Assembly: GCA_018060185.1 (NCBI GenBank)
Contig: JAGOWQ010000015.1
Span: 1 to 39,294, forward strand
Direction: 5' to 3'
Length of the DNA stretch: 39,294 nucleotides
Source of the DNA: Leptotrichiaceae bacterium
GTDB lineage: Bacteria; Fusobacteriota; Fusobacteriia; Fusobacteriales; Leptotrichiaceae
Under the pieces are notes generated by a model. The model was not told the DNA's origin and made no database searches. It worked only from the letters and a program-made list of their open reading frames with translations. Positions 28,797 to 37,110 of the stretch are shown here, piece by piece (position 1 is the stretch's first letter; every line of letters starts with the position of its first letter). Position numbers and translations under genes: made by a program.

Positions 28797-28825
28797 TGTA
28801 TACCTCGACTTTTATTTTTTGTCAA
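28797..28825 (-). promoter_or_regulatory. Promoter of malB
   Basis: TTGACA (28820-28825) and TATACA (28797-28802) on the minus strand are separated by 17 bases. GTATAC (28798-28803) overlaps the -10, as in the malQ promoter, and could be a GntR-type half-operator. The -35 lies within an element shared with the EEP gene promoter. Confidence 0.75.
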
Positions 28826-28840
28826 TACTTATTCGTAAAC
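28817..28840. promoter_or_regulatory. Conserved element at the malB promoter
   Basis: This stretch is identical at 20 of 24 positions to 29727-29750 upstream of the EEP gene. It covers the -35 and the bases just upstream, with the shared core TTTTGTCAATAC and a CGTAAA end. It is a candidate binding site for a maltose regulator. Confidence 0.5.
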
Positions 28841-28878
28841 CTTTTTATATTTTCATTTTTTTTACATTTATGTTATTT

Positions 28879-29670
28879 TTATATTACTATATCCAACTCT
28901 ACTCCATAATGATCCGATATTATCGGTTTATTTTTACCATTAAATATAACTGAACTCTTTAGTACTTTTACTTTTTTATTTATAAAAATATAATCTATTC
29001 TCTTTTTTCCTTTATCATTTTCCCAACCATGAATATTCTTATCTACAGTAATTCCATCATCTTTTTCTTCGGCCATTTTATACGTATCAAGTAATCCTTG
29101 CGAGATTATTTTTTCATAATCTTCTCTGCTTGATATTGCATCTGTATTAAAATCTCCCATAAGAACTTTTATTACATCTTTACTATTTCTATTTAACACT
29201 GTTTGTATATTCCCAATAATATCTTCATCTTTATTAGTAGGAAGATTCATATGACAGCTATAAAACTCTATATCATATCCATTGTATTCTATTTCTGCAC
29301 TTATTATTTTTCTTGAAGAAATAGACCTTACTGTATGAGATCTTGTACAATAAAAGTCATCTGTATTTTTTAGTTCATGTTTTGTTAAAATACCTATTCC
29401 TTCGTCATATTTATTATATCCTATATGAGAATTACTCCAATGATAGTAGTAAACTGTATCTGTATACTCTGCTATTTTTTGAAGAAGAACCCATCCATAA
29501 TTATCTTCTCTAATGTCTGAATACACTACTGGGCTTGTCATAATCTGATTTACTTCTTGCATAGCAACTACATCATATTCTTTTTCAGCTATAGTTCTTG
29601 CTAAAATATCTATTTTTTCCATTTGGTTTTCTTCTATCCATGCATGAACGTTTATTGTAAGTAATTTCAT
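28879..29670 (-). CDS. EEP-family phosphatase, possible maltose 6'-phosphate phosphatase (MapP-like)
   Basis: A 263-residue member of the endonuclease/exonuclease/phosphatase superfamily. Catalytic landmarks are N7 in LLTINVH, E39 in MQEVN, the CHMNLP histidine, GDFNTD, KKRIDYIFI and the SDHYG end. Such folds cleave phosphodiesters or phosphomonoesters. In Enterococcus faecalis, MapP, as I recall of this type, dephosphorylates maltose 6'-phosphate and is encoded next to the maltose PTS gene. The location here, between malQ and the PTS permease and with a promoter element shared with malB, makes the same role the best inference. A nonspecific nuclease is less likely by context. No signal peptide is seen, so it acts in the cytoplasm. 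Confidence 0.8.
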   Translation of the reverse strand: MKLLTINVHAWIEENQMEKIDILARTIAEKEYDVVAMQEVNQIMTSPVVYSDIREDNYGWVLLQKIAEYTDTVYYYHWSNSHIGYNKYDEGIGILTKHELKNTDDFYCTRSHTVRSISSRKIISAEIEYNGYDIEFYSCHMNLPTNKDEDIIGNIQTVLNRNSKDVIKVLMGDFNTDAISSREDYEKIISQGLLDTYKMAEEKDDGITVDKNIHGWENDKGKKRIDYIFINKKVKVLKSSVIFNGKNKPIISDHYGVELDIVI

Positions 29671-29707
29671 AATTCATATCTCCCATCATAGTAATATTAT
29701 ATTTTAT

Positions 29708-29735
29708 ATTATATCATTTTTTAAAATTTTGTCAA
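29708..29735 (-). promoter_or_regulatory. Promoter of the EEP phosphatase gene
   Basis: Minus strand TTGACA (29730-29735), 16-base spacer, TATAAT (29708-29713), both hexamers perfect. The transcript starts about 35 bases before the gene. Confidence 0.75.
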
Positions 29736-29750
29736 TACATTTACGTAAAA
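29727..29750. promoter_or_regulatory. Conserved element between the EEP and malQ promoters
   Basis: It matches 28817-28840 at 20 of 24 positions and contains a perfect TTTACGTAAA palindrome (29740-29749). It abuts the -35 of the EEP promoter and lies about 40 bases upstream of the malQ -35, so one regulator could act on both divergent units. Confidence 0.5.
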
Positions 29751-29788
29751 GTTTTTTGAATTTTAAATTCTTTTATGTTTTTAGTATA

Positions 29789-29819
29789 TTGACTTTTTAT
29801 TTTAATAGTGTATACTATT
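29789..29819 (+). promoter_or_regulatory. malQ promoter with overlapping GntR-type operator
   Basis: TTGACT (29789-29794) and TATACT (29811-29816) are spaced by 16 bases. AATAGTGTATACTATT (29804-29819) is a near-perfect palindrome over the -10. It contains GTGTATAC, matching the GT-N-TA-N-AC pattern of HutC-type GntR regulators, one of which is encoded downstream at 31482. Confidence 0.6.
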
Positions 29820-29852
29820 TATATAAATAAAATATTTTAAGGAGGTAAAATA

Positions 29853-31358
29853 ATGTTTGAAAGAAGTTCTGGTATTTTATTACACCCAACCTCATTTCCA
29901 AGTGAATACGGAATTGGAACTTTGGGAAAAGAAGCTTTTTCCTTTATTGATTTTTTAAAAAAATCTAAACAAAAATTATGGCAAATATTTCCATTAGGCC
30001 CTACTGGATATGGTGACTCTCCATATCAGTCTTTTTCTTCATTTGCAGGAAATCCTTATTTAATAGACTTTGATTTATTAATTGAAGAAAATCTGCTTAC
30101 AAAGGATGATTTAAAAGATTTAAATTTTGGAGATAATGAAGAATACATTGATTATGGTATTATATTTAATGAGAAATATCATTTATTGAGAAAAGTATAT
30201 GAAAATTTTAAAAATTCTACATGTAATTTTAGTGAAGGAAATTATTCAAAAGAATTATTTGAAAAATTTAAAATAGAAAACAATTCATGGTTAGATGACT
30301 ACTCTATGTTTATTTCATTAAAAAATAATTTCAAAGGGCTTCCATGGAACGAATGGCCAGAAGATATAAGAAGTAGAAACTTAGAAGCTATGGAAAAATA
30401 TCGTAATAATTTACAAGATGAAATTGACTTTCAAAAGTTTATCCAGTATTTATTTTTTAATCAATGGTCAAATGTAAAAAAATATGCTAATCAAAATAAC
30501 ATAAAAATCATAGGTGATATTCCTATTTTTGTAGCTGCAGACAGTGCAGATACATGGTCAAATTTGGATATTTTCCTCTTTGATAAAGATCTAAAGCCTG
30601 TAAAAGTAGCTGGTGTTCCACCTGATTATTTCAGTTCTACAGGACAACTTTGGGGAAATCCCCTTTATAATTGGGATAAATTAAAGGAGACAAGATATAA
30701 ATGGTGGATTGAAAGAGTTAAAGCAAACCTTTCTCTTTGTGATATTATAAGAATTGATCATTTTAGAGGATTTGAGTCTTACTGGGCTGTTCCTTTTGGA
30801 GATAAAACTGCTGAAAATGGTCAATGGTTACCTGGCCCTGGAATTGATTTGTTTAACGCTATTAAAAATGAATTAGGTGAGTTACCTATTATAGCTGAAG
30901 ATTTGGGGAGTATGACTCAAGAAGTTATTAATTTAAGAGAAAGTACAGGATTTCCTGGAATGAAAATACTAAGCTTTGCCTTTGATTCAGGAGAAGAAAA
31001 TGACTATTTACCACATACTTATCCTAGAAATTGCGTTGTTTATACTGGAACCCATGACAATGACACTTTGGTAGGATGGTTTGAAAAAGCTAAAATAGAA
31101 GATAAAAGATTTGCAATGGATTATTTAAATTCTAGATACGAAAAAGAAATTCATTGGGATACTATAAGAGCTGCTTGGAGCTCTGTAGCAGATATTGCAA
31201 TCGCTCCTATTCAAGATTTTTTAGGATTAAGTAGTGAAGCGAGAATAAATACTCCAGGAGTTGCCTCTGGAAATTGGAAATGGAGACTAAAAAAAGATAT
31301 TCTTACTGATGATCTTGCTGAAAAAATTGAAAAATTGACAAAAATATACTCAAGATAA
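29853..31358 (+). CDS. malQ: 4-alpha-glucanotransferase (MalQ, DPE1 type)
   Basis: Disproportionates maltose and maltodextrins, releasing glucose and longer glucans. It is a 501-residue GH77 enzyme, about the size of the short bacterial form. N-terminal landmarks are RSSGILLHPTSFPS and PLGPTGYGDSPYQSFSSFAGNP. Catalytic motifs are IRIDHFRGFESYW (nucleophile Asp), IIAEDLG (acid/base Glu) and YTGTHDNDT (third Asp). Start: ATG after AAGGAGG. The gene is divergent from the EEP phosphatase gene and acts on non-phosphorylated sugar. Confidence 0.97.
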   Translation: MFERSSGILLHPTSFPSEYGIGTLGKEAFSFIDFLKKSKQKLWQIFPLGPTGYGDSPYQSFSSFAGNPYLIDFDLLIEENLLTKDDLKDLNFGDNEEYIDYGIIFNEKYHLLRKVYENFKNSTCNFSEGNYSKELFEKFKIENNSWLDDYSMFISLKNNFKGLPWNEWPEDIRSRNLEAMEKYRNNLQDEIDFQKFIQYLFFNQWSNVKKYANQNNIKIIGDIPIFVAADSADTWSNLDIFLFDKDLKPVKVAGVPPDYFSSTGQLWGNPLYNWDKLKETRYKWWIERVKANLSLCDIIRIDHFRGFESYWAVPFGDKTAENGQWLPGPGIDLFNAIKNELGELPIIAEDLGSMTQEVINLRESTGFPGMKILSFAFDSGEENDYLPHTYPRNCVVYTGTHDNDTLVGWFEKAKIEDKRFAMDYLNSRYEKEIHWDTIRAAWSSVADIAIAPIQDFLGLSSEARINTPGVASGNWKWRLKKDILTDDLAEKIEKLTKIYSR

Positions 31359-31370
31359 TTTGAAAATAAG

Positions 31371-31415
31371 AAAGATGATTTGAATTAAAACTCAAAAACA
31401 TCTTTTTTATTTTAT
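31371..31415 (+). terminator. Terminator after malQ
   Basis: AAAGATG (31371-31377) pairs with CATCTTT (31399-31405), and an inner TTTGA (31379-31383) pairs with TCAAA (31392-31396). A TTTTTTATTTTA tract completes it. Confidence 0.8.
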
Positions 31416-31420
31416 CTTTA

Positions 31421-31449
31421 TTGTTTTTTCTTTAATTTTAATATATAAT
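31421..31449 (+). promoter_or_regulatory. Promoter of the gntR/two-component operon
   Basis: TTGTTT (31421-31426) and TATAAT (31444-31449) are separated by 17 bases. TTTTTCTTTAATTTT (31425-31439) exactly repeats 7564-7578 in the first PepSY promoter, hinting at autoregulation by the response regulator. The sequence is T-rich, so chance is not excluded. Confidence 0.55.
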
Positions 31450-31481
31450 ATATTAAAGATATACGGAAAGGAAAATTATAA

Positions 31482-32189
31482 ATGAGTAAATATAAAGAAG
31501 TTTATAATGATATAAAAGAAGAAATAAAAAATGGAAACTTGAAATCAGGTGAATTTCTAGAAAGTGAAGCTGATTTAGCAAAAAAATACTCCTATTCTAA
31601 AGATACTATTCGTAAAGCTCTCTCTATGCTTGAACTTGACGGATATATACAAAAAGTAAAAGGAAAAAACTCTTTAGTTTTAGGGCACGGACGTCTTAAA
31701 AATGTATATTTATCCTTTATTCAGACCTCTTCTGAACTAAATAAAATGGAAGAATTAAACATAAAAACAGATCTTATAAGCCTTTATATTGTTCAAGGGG
31801 AAGAAGAATTGATGGATATTTTCAGTGTTTCTGAAGATTCAGATTTTTACAAAATTGTTCGTACTCGTTCTTTGGATAATGAAAGAATAGAATTAGATCA
31901 TCTTTATTTTGACAGAAGAATCGTACCGTTCTTAAATAAAAATATAGCGGAAAAATCTATATATGAATACTTGGAAAACGAACTAAATTTAAAAATATCT
32001 CACTCTCGTAGGGAAATAAAATTTAGATATGCCAATGAAGAAGAAAATAAAAATTTAGATTTAGGAAATTATAACATGGTAGTTGTCATTGAAAGTTTAA
32101 CGTATCTTTCTAATGGAAGTTTATTCCAGTATGGTTATACTTCGTATAGACCTGATAAATTTACTTTTACAACTGTTGCCAAAAGATAA
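31482..32189 (+). CDS. GntR-family (HutC/TreR-like) repressor with UTRA domain
   Basis: A 235-residue transcription regulator. The N-terminal GntR winged helix (about 1-70) has SEADLAKKYSYSKDTIRKALSMLELDGYIQKVKGK. The C-terminal UTRA effector domain (about 85-230) binds small ligands, often sugar phosphates, in TreR/HutC regulators. By position it probably represses the maltose genes, with a phosphorylated sugar as inducer; GTATAC-centred sequences overlap the malQ and malB -10 regions. It is followed by the response regulator after 22 bases, so it may be co-transcribed with an unrelated signalling pair. Confidence 0.92.
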   Translation: MSKYKEVYNDIKEEIKNGNLKSGEFLESEADLAKKYSYSKDTIRKALSMLELDGYIQKVKGKNSLVLGHGRLKNVYLSFIQTSSELNKMEELNIKTDLISLYIVQGEEELMDIFSVSEDSDFYKIVRTRSLDNERIELDHLYFDRRIVPFLNKNIAEKSIYEYLENELNLKISHSRREIKFRYANEEENKNLDLGNYNMVVVIESLTYLSNGSLFQYGYTSYRPDKFTFTTVAKR

Positions 32190-32211
32190 ATTAAAGGAGG
32201 TTTTTATATAT

Positions 32212-32895
32212 ATGAGAATTTTAGTTGTTGAAGATGAAAAAAACTTGAATGACATTATAGTAAAAAAACTAAAAAATGAAAAATACGGTGTAGATAGTTG
32301 TTTTGATGGAAAAGATGCTATTGATTATATACTGGCAACAGAATATGATGTTATTATTTTAGATATTATGTTACCAAAATTAAATGGTTTTGAAGTTTTA
32401 AAATCAATTAGAAATAAAAATATTAAAACACCTGTTCTTATGCTAACTGCTAAAGATGGAATTGAAGATAAAGTTCAAGGTCTTGATTTAGGTGCTGATG
32501 ACTACTTAATAAAACCTTTTTCTTTTGATGAGCTTTTAGCAAGAATAAGAGTTCTTCTCAGGCGTAATTCTACAAATAATAATGCAAACAATATTTATAA
32601 AATAGCAAATTTAACAGTAGATATTGACTCAAGATCTGTATTTAGAGACGACAAGAGCATAAAACTTTCTACTAGAGAATTTACTATTTTAGAATATCTC
32701 ATTAGAAATAAGGGTAAAGTTCTTTCAAGAGATAGTATAGAGCAACATATATGGGATTACGAATATGAAGGTGGAACAAATGTTGTTGATGTTTATATTA
32801 GATATTTAAGAAAAAAGATTGACGACGGGTACTCTCCTAAATTAATTTATACTATTAGAAATATAGGATATGTTTTGAAGGTGGAAAATGAATAG
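32212..32895 (+). CDS. OmpR-family response regulator
   Basis: A 227-residue regulator. The receiver domain (1-115) has the acidic pocket near V-E-D-E, phospho-acceptor D51 in LDIMLPKLNG, T79 in MLTA and K101 in IKPF. The C-terminal winged helix (about 130-227) has LSTREFTILEYLIRNKGKVLSR and VDVYIRYLRKKI. ATG at 32212 follows AAAGGAGG; an upstream frame overlapping gntR is rejected because it would place the receiver start 33 residues in. Its stop overlaps the kinase start. Confidence 0.97.
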   Translation: MRILVVEDEKNLNDIIVKKLKNEKYGVDSCFDGKDAIDYILATEYDVIILDIMLPKLNGFEVLKSIRNKNIKTPVLMLTAKDGIEDKVQGLDLGADDYLIKPFSFDELLARIRVLLRRNSTNNNANNIYKIANLTVDIDSRSVFRDDKSIKLSTREFTILEYLIRNKGKVLSRDSIEQHIWDYEYEGGTNVVDVYIRYLRKKIDDGYSPKLIYTIRNIGYVLKVENE

Positions 32896-34285
32896 ATTTA
32901 TTGTAAATTTCAAAAAAAAATTAAACAGTAAATTTTCTATAAAAATTAAAATTACTTTATGGTATATGATTTTAATGACTGGTCTTATAATAATTTTTTT
33001 AGGTACTATATTTTATATAAGTAATAATCTTGTTAGAAATTCTGCTTATGCTAATCTAAAGGATATAGTGGATAAAAGTTTTATGCAAATAACTTATAAA
33101 AAAAATAATCTCGAAATAGATGATGATCTTGAAACTTTAACTGGTAATATTCAACTTTCTATTTTCAATAAAGATAAAGAGTTTATTTATGGAAATTCTC
33201 CTTTAAATTTTGATTTTGATGATACATTAACAGATAATGGAGAAATTAAAATTGTAAAAAATTTAAATAAAAGATGGTATATCTATGAAACCAAAAAAAT
33301 ATATGACGGTTATGGAGAACTTTGGATAAGAGGAGTAGTTGAGTCTTCTGTTATAGAATACACATTAGAAACTATTATTTTTATATCTTTAATAAGTTTG
33401 CCTTTTTTCCTATTTTTTACTGGTTTAACAGGATACATTATTTTAAAAAACTCTTTTAAACCTATTGAGCAAATTAGAGATGCGGCACAAGAAATTAACA
33501 ATGGAAATGATTTAACAAAAAGAATAAATTTAGGTGATGGAACAAATGAAGTATATACTTTAGCTAATACTTTTGATACAATGTTTGACAAGCTTCAAAC
33601 TTCTTTCGATAATGAAGTTCAATTTACTTCAGACGTATCACATGAATTACGTACCCCTATTTCTGTAATTATGTCCCAGTCAGAATACGGTAAAAAATGT
33701 ATATCTTCTATAGAGGAATCAAAAAATATTTTTGATATTATTTTTAAAGAATCTAAAAAAATGTCTATTTTAGTATCTCAACTACTTATATTAGCAAGAA
33801 TGGATAAAGGTCATCAAAAAATTAATTTAGAAGAAGTTGAAATAGGAGAGCTAATAGAAATTTCAATTGAAAGCCAAAAACTTCTAGCAAAAGAAAAAAA
33901 CATTGAAATTATTTCAAATATTCAAGAAAATATCTATTCTTTAGTAGATGAAACAATGATTATGAGAGTTTTTAATAATCTTATATCAAATTCTATTTCT
34001 TATGGAAAAGAAAATGGGTATATAAGAGTCTATTTATATAAAGATGAAAATAATATAATTACAAAAATTGAAGATAATGGAATTGGAATTTCAAAAGAAA
34101 ATTTAGAAAAAATTTGGATTAGATTTTTCCAAGTAGATCCTTCTAGAACTACTGAAAATTCAGGATTAGGACTATCTATGGTAAAAAGCATACTTGAAGC
34201 TCACAAAGGTCATATTTCTGTTGAAAGTGAATTAAATAAAGGAACAACTTTTACTTTATATTTACCAATTTTAATGAATAAATAA
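32888..34285 (+). CDS. Membrane sensor histidine kinase
   Basis: A 465-residue kinase with TM1 (about 22-46), an extracytoplasmic sensor of about 110 residues (47-158), TM2 (about 160-187), HAMP (188-240), HisKA with phospho-acceptor H252 in VSHELRTPISV, and HATPase (about 345-465). The ATPase boxes are N (RVFNNLISNSISYG), G1 (DNGIGIS) and G2 (SGLGLSMV). It overlaps the response regulator by eight bases, a coupled pair. The domain order resembles ArlS/CusS-type kinases; the signal is unknown. The next gene encodes a secreted PepSY protein, a common arrangement that suggests the PepSY protein is a target or accessory of the sensor. Confidence 0.96.
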   Translation: MNRFIVNFKKKLNSKFSIKIKITLWYMILMTGLIIIFLGTIFYISNNLVRNSAYANLKDIVDKSFMQITYKKNNLEIDDDLETLTGNIQLSIFNKDKEFIYGNSPLNFDFDDTLTDNGEIKIVKNLNKRWYIYETKKIYDGYGELWIRGVVESSVIEYTLETIIFISLISLPFFLFFTGLTGYIILKNSFKPIEQIRDAAQEINNGNDLTKRINLGDGTNEVYTLANTFDTMFDKLQTSFDNEVQFTSDVSHELRTPISVIMSQSEYGKKCISSIEESKNIFDIIFKESKKMSILVSQLLILARMDKGHQKINLEEVEIGELIEISIESQKLLAKEKNIEIISNIQENIYSLVDETMIMRVFNNLISNSISYGKENGYIRVYLYKDENNIITKIEDNGIGISKENLEKIWIRFFQVDPSRTTENSGLGLSMVKSILEAHKGHISVESELNKGTTFTLYLPILMNK

Positions 34286-34288
34286 ATT

Positions 34289-34323
34289 TTCTCATTTTTT
34301 TTTAATAATTTCATGTTATTATA
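34289..34323 (+). promoter_or_regulatory. Promoter/operator of the second PepSY gene
   Basis: It is identical at 29 of 35 positions to 7558-7592. The -10 is TATTAT (34317-34322), with ATTTTT in the -35 position. It starts three bases after the kinase stop codon, so this PepSY gene has its own promoter. Confidence 0.5.
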
Positions 34324-34386
34324 CTTTTACTGAAACAAAAATATATTATAAAGAGCATAAAATGAATAGAATGAATAGGAGGAAAA

Positions 34387-34719
34387 ATGAAAAATAATTT
34401 TTTAAATATAAATATATTAGTATTAACATTATTAACAATAAATTCATTTACTTTTTCAAATAACTATTATTTAAATATTCCAAAAACTCCTTATATGAGA
34501 ATAGGAAACTATAATGCAAAAATTTCTTCAGAAAGAGCAAAAGAAATAGCTCTTAAACATGCTGGAGTTCCAAAAAATTCGGCTAGATTTACTAAAATAA
34601 AAGTAGATACGAATGGTGGAATTGCTACATATGAGCTTGAATTTTATTTTAATAATAGAGAATATGAATATAGTATAAATGCAAATAATGGTGAAATACT
34701 TGAGTTTGAAATTGATTAA
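34387..34719 (+). CDS. Secreted PepSY-domain protein downstream of the two-component system
   Basis: A 110-residue protein. The signal peptide is about 1-25 (ILVLTLLTINSFTFS). The PepSY domain (about 45-110) begins ISSERAKEIALKHAGV and ends EYSINANNGEILEFEID. An AGGAGG site precedes the ATG. It is related in layout to the 7638-7916 protein. It is likely periplasmic or surface-exposed; the function of such stand-alone PepSY proteins is not settled. Confidence 0.87.
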   Translation: MKNNFLNINILVLTLLTINSFTFSNNYYLNIPKTPYMRIGNYNAKISSERAKEIALKHAGVPKNSARFTKIKVDTNGGIATYELEFYFNNREYEYSINANNGEILEFEID

Positions 34720-34741
34720 TATATAATTAGGTTACGTAACT

Positions 34742-34777
34742 AAGGTAGTGTAAAATTTACACTACCTTTTATTTTTA
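34742..34777. terminator. Bidirectional terminator between PepSY and the nfn fusion
   Basis: AAGGTAGTGTAAA / TTTACACTACCTT is a perfect 13-bp hairpin with a single-base loop centre (34742-34768), followed by TTATTTTTA. It serves the plus-strand PepSY gene and sits just past the stop of the convergent minus-strand gene. Confidence 0.85.
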
Positions 34778-34785
34778 ATATTAAA

Positions 34786-37071
34786 CTAATTTTTAAATTT
34801 TATCATTTCATTAATAGCATTAGCTGCTTTTTTTCCAGCTCCCATTGCTAAAATAACTGTTGCTGCTCCAGTTACAGCATCCCCTCCAGCAAATACTTTA
34901 TCTTTTGTAGTTTTTCCTGTCTCTTCATTAGCAACTACACACTTCCATTTGTTTATTTCAAGACCTGGTGTTGTCTGGGATATTAGAGGATTTGGTGAAG
35001 TTCCTATAGACATAACTACTGTTTCAACTTCAAGATCAAATTCAGATCCTTGAATAGGTATAGGGCTTCTTCTACCACTTGCATCAGGTTCTCCTAATTC
35101 CATTTTTATACATTTCATTGCTTTTACCCATCCATTTTCATCAGAAATAATTTCAACTGGATTTGTTAAAAACATAAAATTAATTCCCTCTTCTTTGGCG
35201 TGTTCCAATTCTTCCATTCTTGCAGGGGACTCTTCTTCAGATCTTCTGTATACTAAATATACTTCTGATCCAAGTCTACGTGCTGTTCTAGCGGCATCCA
35301 TAGCCACATTTCCTGCTCCAACAACAGCTACCCTCTTTCCAAGTTTTATTGGTGTTTTATAATTTTCATCAAAAGCTTTCATTAAATTACTTCTTGTTAG
35401 AAGCTCATTGGCTGAAAATACTCCATTAGAATTTTCTCCTTTTATATTCATAAAATTAGGTAACCCTGCCCCTGAAGCTATATAAACGGCTTCATAATTT
35501 TCTTTTTCAATGAGATCATCTATCATAACGGTTTTACCTACCAATACATCTGTTTCTATCTTTACTCCTAAATCTATTATCTCTTTAATTTCATATTCTA
35601 CAACTTCTTTTTTAGGAAGTCTAAACTCTGGAATACCGTAAACTAAAACTCCACCTGGCTCGTGTAATGCTTCAAATATAGTTACATCATACCCCATTTT
35701 AGCCAAGTCTCCAGCACATGCTATTCCTGATGGACCACTTCCAATTATAGCAATCTTTTTATTATTTTTCTGAATGTGAGTTTGAAATTTTATCCCTTTT
35801 TCTCTTGCGTAATCAGCTACAAATCTTTCTAATCTTCCTATAGCAACTGGTTCATTTTTAAACCCTACTATACAACTTCCTTCACACTGTGATTCTTGAG
35901 GACAAACTCTACCACACACGGCAGGAAGTGAGTTAGTTTCTTTTATTATTTTTGCAGCTTTTTCAAAATTTCCTTCTTTTACTTCCATTATAAATTCTGG
36001 TATATGTACATTTACAGGACAACTTGGAACACAAAGAGGTTTTTTACAATTTAAACATCTAGTGGCTTCAAGCATGGCCATTTCAGCTGTATATCCTTTA
36101 CTAACTTCTTCAAAATTATTTATTCTATCTTCAGCTGGCTGAACTATATCTTTTACTTTTTTCTTTCTATCAAAAGAATCTTTTTTATCTAATTTATCCA
36201 TTTCACATACATCTATCGACTTATCATCTTTTTTCTTATTTATTTTACCCTTTTCTTCTACTGTTTTATACATTGCTTGTCTTCTCAGTGCCTCATCAAA
36301 ATTTATCTCTTCTGCAACAAATTCTGGTCCATCAACACAAGCAAATTTTACACTTCCATTAACAGTAAGTCTACATGCTCCGCACATTCCTGTACCATCA
36401 ACCATTATAGGATTCAAACTTACTATTGTTTTTATATTATATTCTTTAGTTTTAAGTACTGTGAATTTCATCATAATCATAGGACCAATTGCTATTACCA
36501 AATCATATTCTTTTTTTTCTTCTTCAATTAATCTTTCAAGCTCATTTGTCACAAGGCCCTGTCTTCCATAACTTCCATCATCTGTTACAATATATACATT
36601 TTTTGCTATTTTTTTCATATCTTCTTCATATATTATTGCTTCTTTGGTTTTTGCTCCCATTATAACGTCTACATCTATTCCTCTAGAATGTAGATATTTA
36701 ACTTGAGGATAAACAGGTGCTGCTCCAAGCCCTCCTGCTACAAATAATATTTTTTTCATTTTAAGTTCTTCTGTTGTTTCATATATTAATTCAGAAGGCT
36801 TTCCTAACGGACCTACAAAATTTAAAAAACTATCTCCTTCCTCAAGCTTACATACTTCTTTTGTGGAACTTCCTATTGCTTGAATAACCACTGTTACAGT
36901 TCCTTCTTCTCTATCATAATCTGCTATTGTTAAAGGTATTCTTTCCCCCATTTGATCTGTTATAACTATAACAAATTGCCCTGGATTAGACGATTCTGCA
37001 ACTCTAGGTGCGTAAACTCTCATTAAGTATATATTTGGAGTCAACTTTTTCTTTTCCACAATTTTAAACAT
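34786..37071 (-). CDS. Fused NfnA-NfnB type ferredoxin:NADP+ oxidoreductase
   Basis: A 761-residue fusion. Residues 1-255 are a PyrK/NfnA-like FAD and NAD-binding subunit with a [2Fe-2S] site: C230, C233 and C245, plus D225 at the position where NfnA uses an Asp ligand. A charged Lys/Asp linker (about 262-325) leads to a GltA/NfnB-like half (about 326-761). That half has two cysteine groups for [4Fe-4S] clusters (C339, C342, C347, C351 and C386, C390, C396, C400) and an FAD motif IIGSGPSG. NfnAB bifurcates electrons between NADPH and ferredoxin plus NAD+; SudAB and glutamate-synthase-like names are alternatives. ATG at 37071 follows AAGGAG. No GltB-type large subunit is adjacent. Confidence 0.85.
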   Translation of the reverse strand: MFKIVEKKKLTPNIYLMRVYAPRVAESSNPGQFVIVITDQMGERIPLTIADYDREEGTVTVVIQAIGSSTKEVCKLEEGDSFLNFVGPLGKPSELIYETTEELKMKKILFVAGGLGAAPVYPQVKYLHSRGIDVDVIMGAKTKEAIIYEEDMKKIAKNVYIVTDDGSYGRQGLVTNELERLIEEEKKEYDLVIAIGPMIMMKFTVLKTKEYNIKTIVSLNPIMVDGTGMCGACRLTVNGSVKFACVDGPEFVAEEINFDEALRRQAMYKTVEEKGKINKKKDDKSIDVCEMDKLDKKDSFDRKKKVKDIVQPAEDRINNFEEVSKGYTAEMAMLEATRCLNCKKPLCVPSCPVNVHIPEFIMEVKEGNFEKAAKIIKETNSLPAVCGRVCPQESQCEGSCIVGFKNEPVAIGRLERFVADYAREKGIKFQTHIQKNNKKIAIIGSGPSGIACAGDLAKMGYDVTIFEALHEPGGVLVYGIPEFRLPKKEVVEYEIKEIIDLGVKIETDVLVGKTVMIDDLIEKENYEAVYIASGAGLPNFMNIKGENSNGVFSANELLTRSNLMKAFDENYKTPIKLGKRVAVVGAGNVAMDAARTARRLGSEVYLVYRRSEEESPARMEELEHAKEEGINFMFLTNPVEIISDENGWVKAMKCIKMELGEPDASGRRSPIPIQGSEFDLEVETVVMSIGTSPNPLISQTTPGLEINKWKCVVANEETGKTTKDKVFAGGDAVTGAATVILAMGAGKKAANAINEMIKFKN

Positions 37072-37110
37072 ACCTACTCTCCTTCTTATCATTATCTATA
37101 TTTTTTATTC

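Noticed and set aside
34731..34740. Palindrome GTTACGTAAC resembling the TTTACGTAAA in the maltose promoters
   Set aside because: It lies after the PepSY stop codon and before its terminator, not in a promoter, and is only 10 bp; most likely chance.
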